This document shows, in pieces, positions 4,730 to 5,043 of a stretch of 5,043 nt of DNA. Made by a program: the position numbers and the translations under genes. Position 1 is the stretch's first letter. Each line of letters starts with the position of its first letter. Below the pieces are notes generated by a model. The model had not been told where the DNA came from and ran no database searches. It saw nothing but the letters and a program-made list of their open reading frames with translations. The DNA lies in assembly GCA_028820035.1 (NCBI GenBank), contig JAPPKI010000065.1:1-5043 (forward strand), read 5' to 3'. This DNA comes from a bacterium. GTDB taxonomy: Bacteria > Actinomycetota > Acidimicrobiia > Acidimicrobiales > Bin134.

Positions 4730-5043
4730 TCAGACGAAGTCCTCGTACTTGTCCAGGTGGCGGGTGGGGCGGCTGAGGGCGTCTTTGCGGAAGGGGTCGC
4801 CCAGTTCCATGGTACACATGGCTTCGATCACGGTGGTGCGGCCCCCGTTCATCTGGGCGTCGATGGCCTTGGTCAGCGCCGGGCCCACTTCTTCGAGCTC
4901 GTTCACCCGCACGCCGTCGGCGCCCATGGCCCGGGCCACCTCCGACCAGTCCTCGCCGCCGTCGAGCTCGCCGGCCACGAACCGGCGGCCGTAGAAGTCC
5001 ACCTGGTTCTTCTTCTCCGCGCCCCACTGGCGGTTGTGGAACA
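4730..5043 (-). CDS. xsc: Sulfoacetaldehyde acetyltransferase, C-terminal 103 residues (5' end outside window)
   Basis: The minus-strand frame is open from the window edge to a TGA at 4730-4732. It begins FHNRQWGAEKKNQVDFYGRR, runs through EVARAMGADGVRVNELEEVGPALTKAI, and ends CTMELGDPFRKDALSRPTRHLDKYEDFV. These are the conserved closing segments of Xsc, especially the QWGAEKKNQVDFY block, the CT-ELGDPFR-DA stretch and the RYLDKY-like end, so I assign it to Xsc rather than to acetolactate synthase or another thiamine-diphosphate enzyme. Xsc converts sulfoacetaldehyde and phosphate to acetyl phosphate and sulfite, the desulfonation step of taurine and other C2-sulfonate breakdown in the cytoplasm. 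The GTG at 5000-5002 is an internal Val codon, not a start. The pyrophosphate-binding and N-terminal domains lie beyond the window, as would partners such as taurine transport, deamination or pta genes. Confidence 0.93.
   Translation of the reverse strand, partial: FHNRQWGAEKKNQVDFYGRRFVAGELDGGEDWSEVARAMGADGVRVNELEEVGPALTKAIDAQMNGGRTTVIEAMCTMELGDPFRKDALSRPTRHLDKYEDFV

Noticed and set aside
4623..5027. Plus- and minus-strand alternative frames over the right edge
   Set aside because: The region is explained by the minus-strand Xsc C-terminus, and the other frames are Arg/Ser-rich shadows.
1..5043. CRISPR array, riboswitch or rRNA
   Set aside because: No regularly spaced repeats other than the coding 36-bp unit, and no recognisable riboswitch core or rRNA segment was seen.

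Overview
The window looks like chromosomal DNA from a high-GC actinobacterium. Support comes from strongly GC-biased third codon positions in the partial gene at the left edge and in the glycosidase and xsc genes, a tRNA gene without an encoded CCA end, and an ATGA overlap. The sulfonate-degradation and GH20 genes would suit a marine or soil lineage such as Acidimicrobiia, but that placement is an inference and no marker gene here fixes it.

Left part (1-1361, + strand): the last 52 codons of an unrecognised gene run into an ATGA overlap with an open reading frame whose C-terminal half looks like a conserved actinobacterial small protein. That frame overlaps a DUF6036/AbiEii-like nucleotidyltransferase, which has a GG...DVD active-site signature. 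The two genes resemble a two-gene toxin-antitoxin-like module (MenA/MenT or AbiE type).

Middle (about 1423-2816): base composition falls visibly. A minus-strand gene encodes an unrecognised single-pass, probably surface-exposed protein with six cysteines outside the membrane segment and three tandem 12-residue Pro-rich repeats. A perfect 15-bp inverted repeat lies just upstream of its start. Next comes a decayed C-terminal remnant of an IS3-family transposase with a one-base frameshift. Similar sequence words lie on both sides of this AT-richer block. A minus-strand tRNA-Arg(CCU) follows, so the block is probably an acquired island beside a tRNA gene.

Right part (2995-5043): a GH20 beta-N-acetylhexosaminidase-like gene of about 510 codons is interrupted by an in-frame TAA at 3566-3568, fifteen codons after its catalytic Asp-Glu pair. 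The reading frame on both sides is otherwise intact. The gene converges on the 3' end of xsc (sulfoacetaldehyde acetyltransferase), which runs off the right edge. Between them is a 77-nt near-perfect hairpin that probably ends transcription from one or both sides.

The genes do not form one pathway. The window joins a TA-like pair, an acquired patch at a tRNA, a probably broken sugar-hydrolase gene and the end of a sulfonate catabolism gene.
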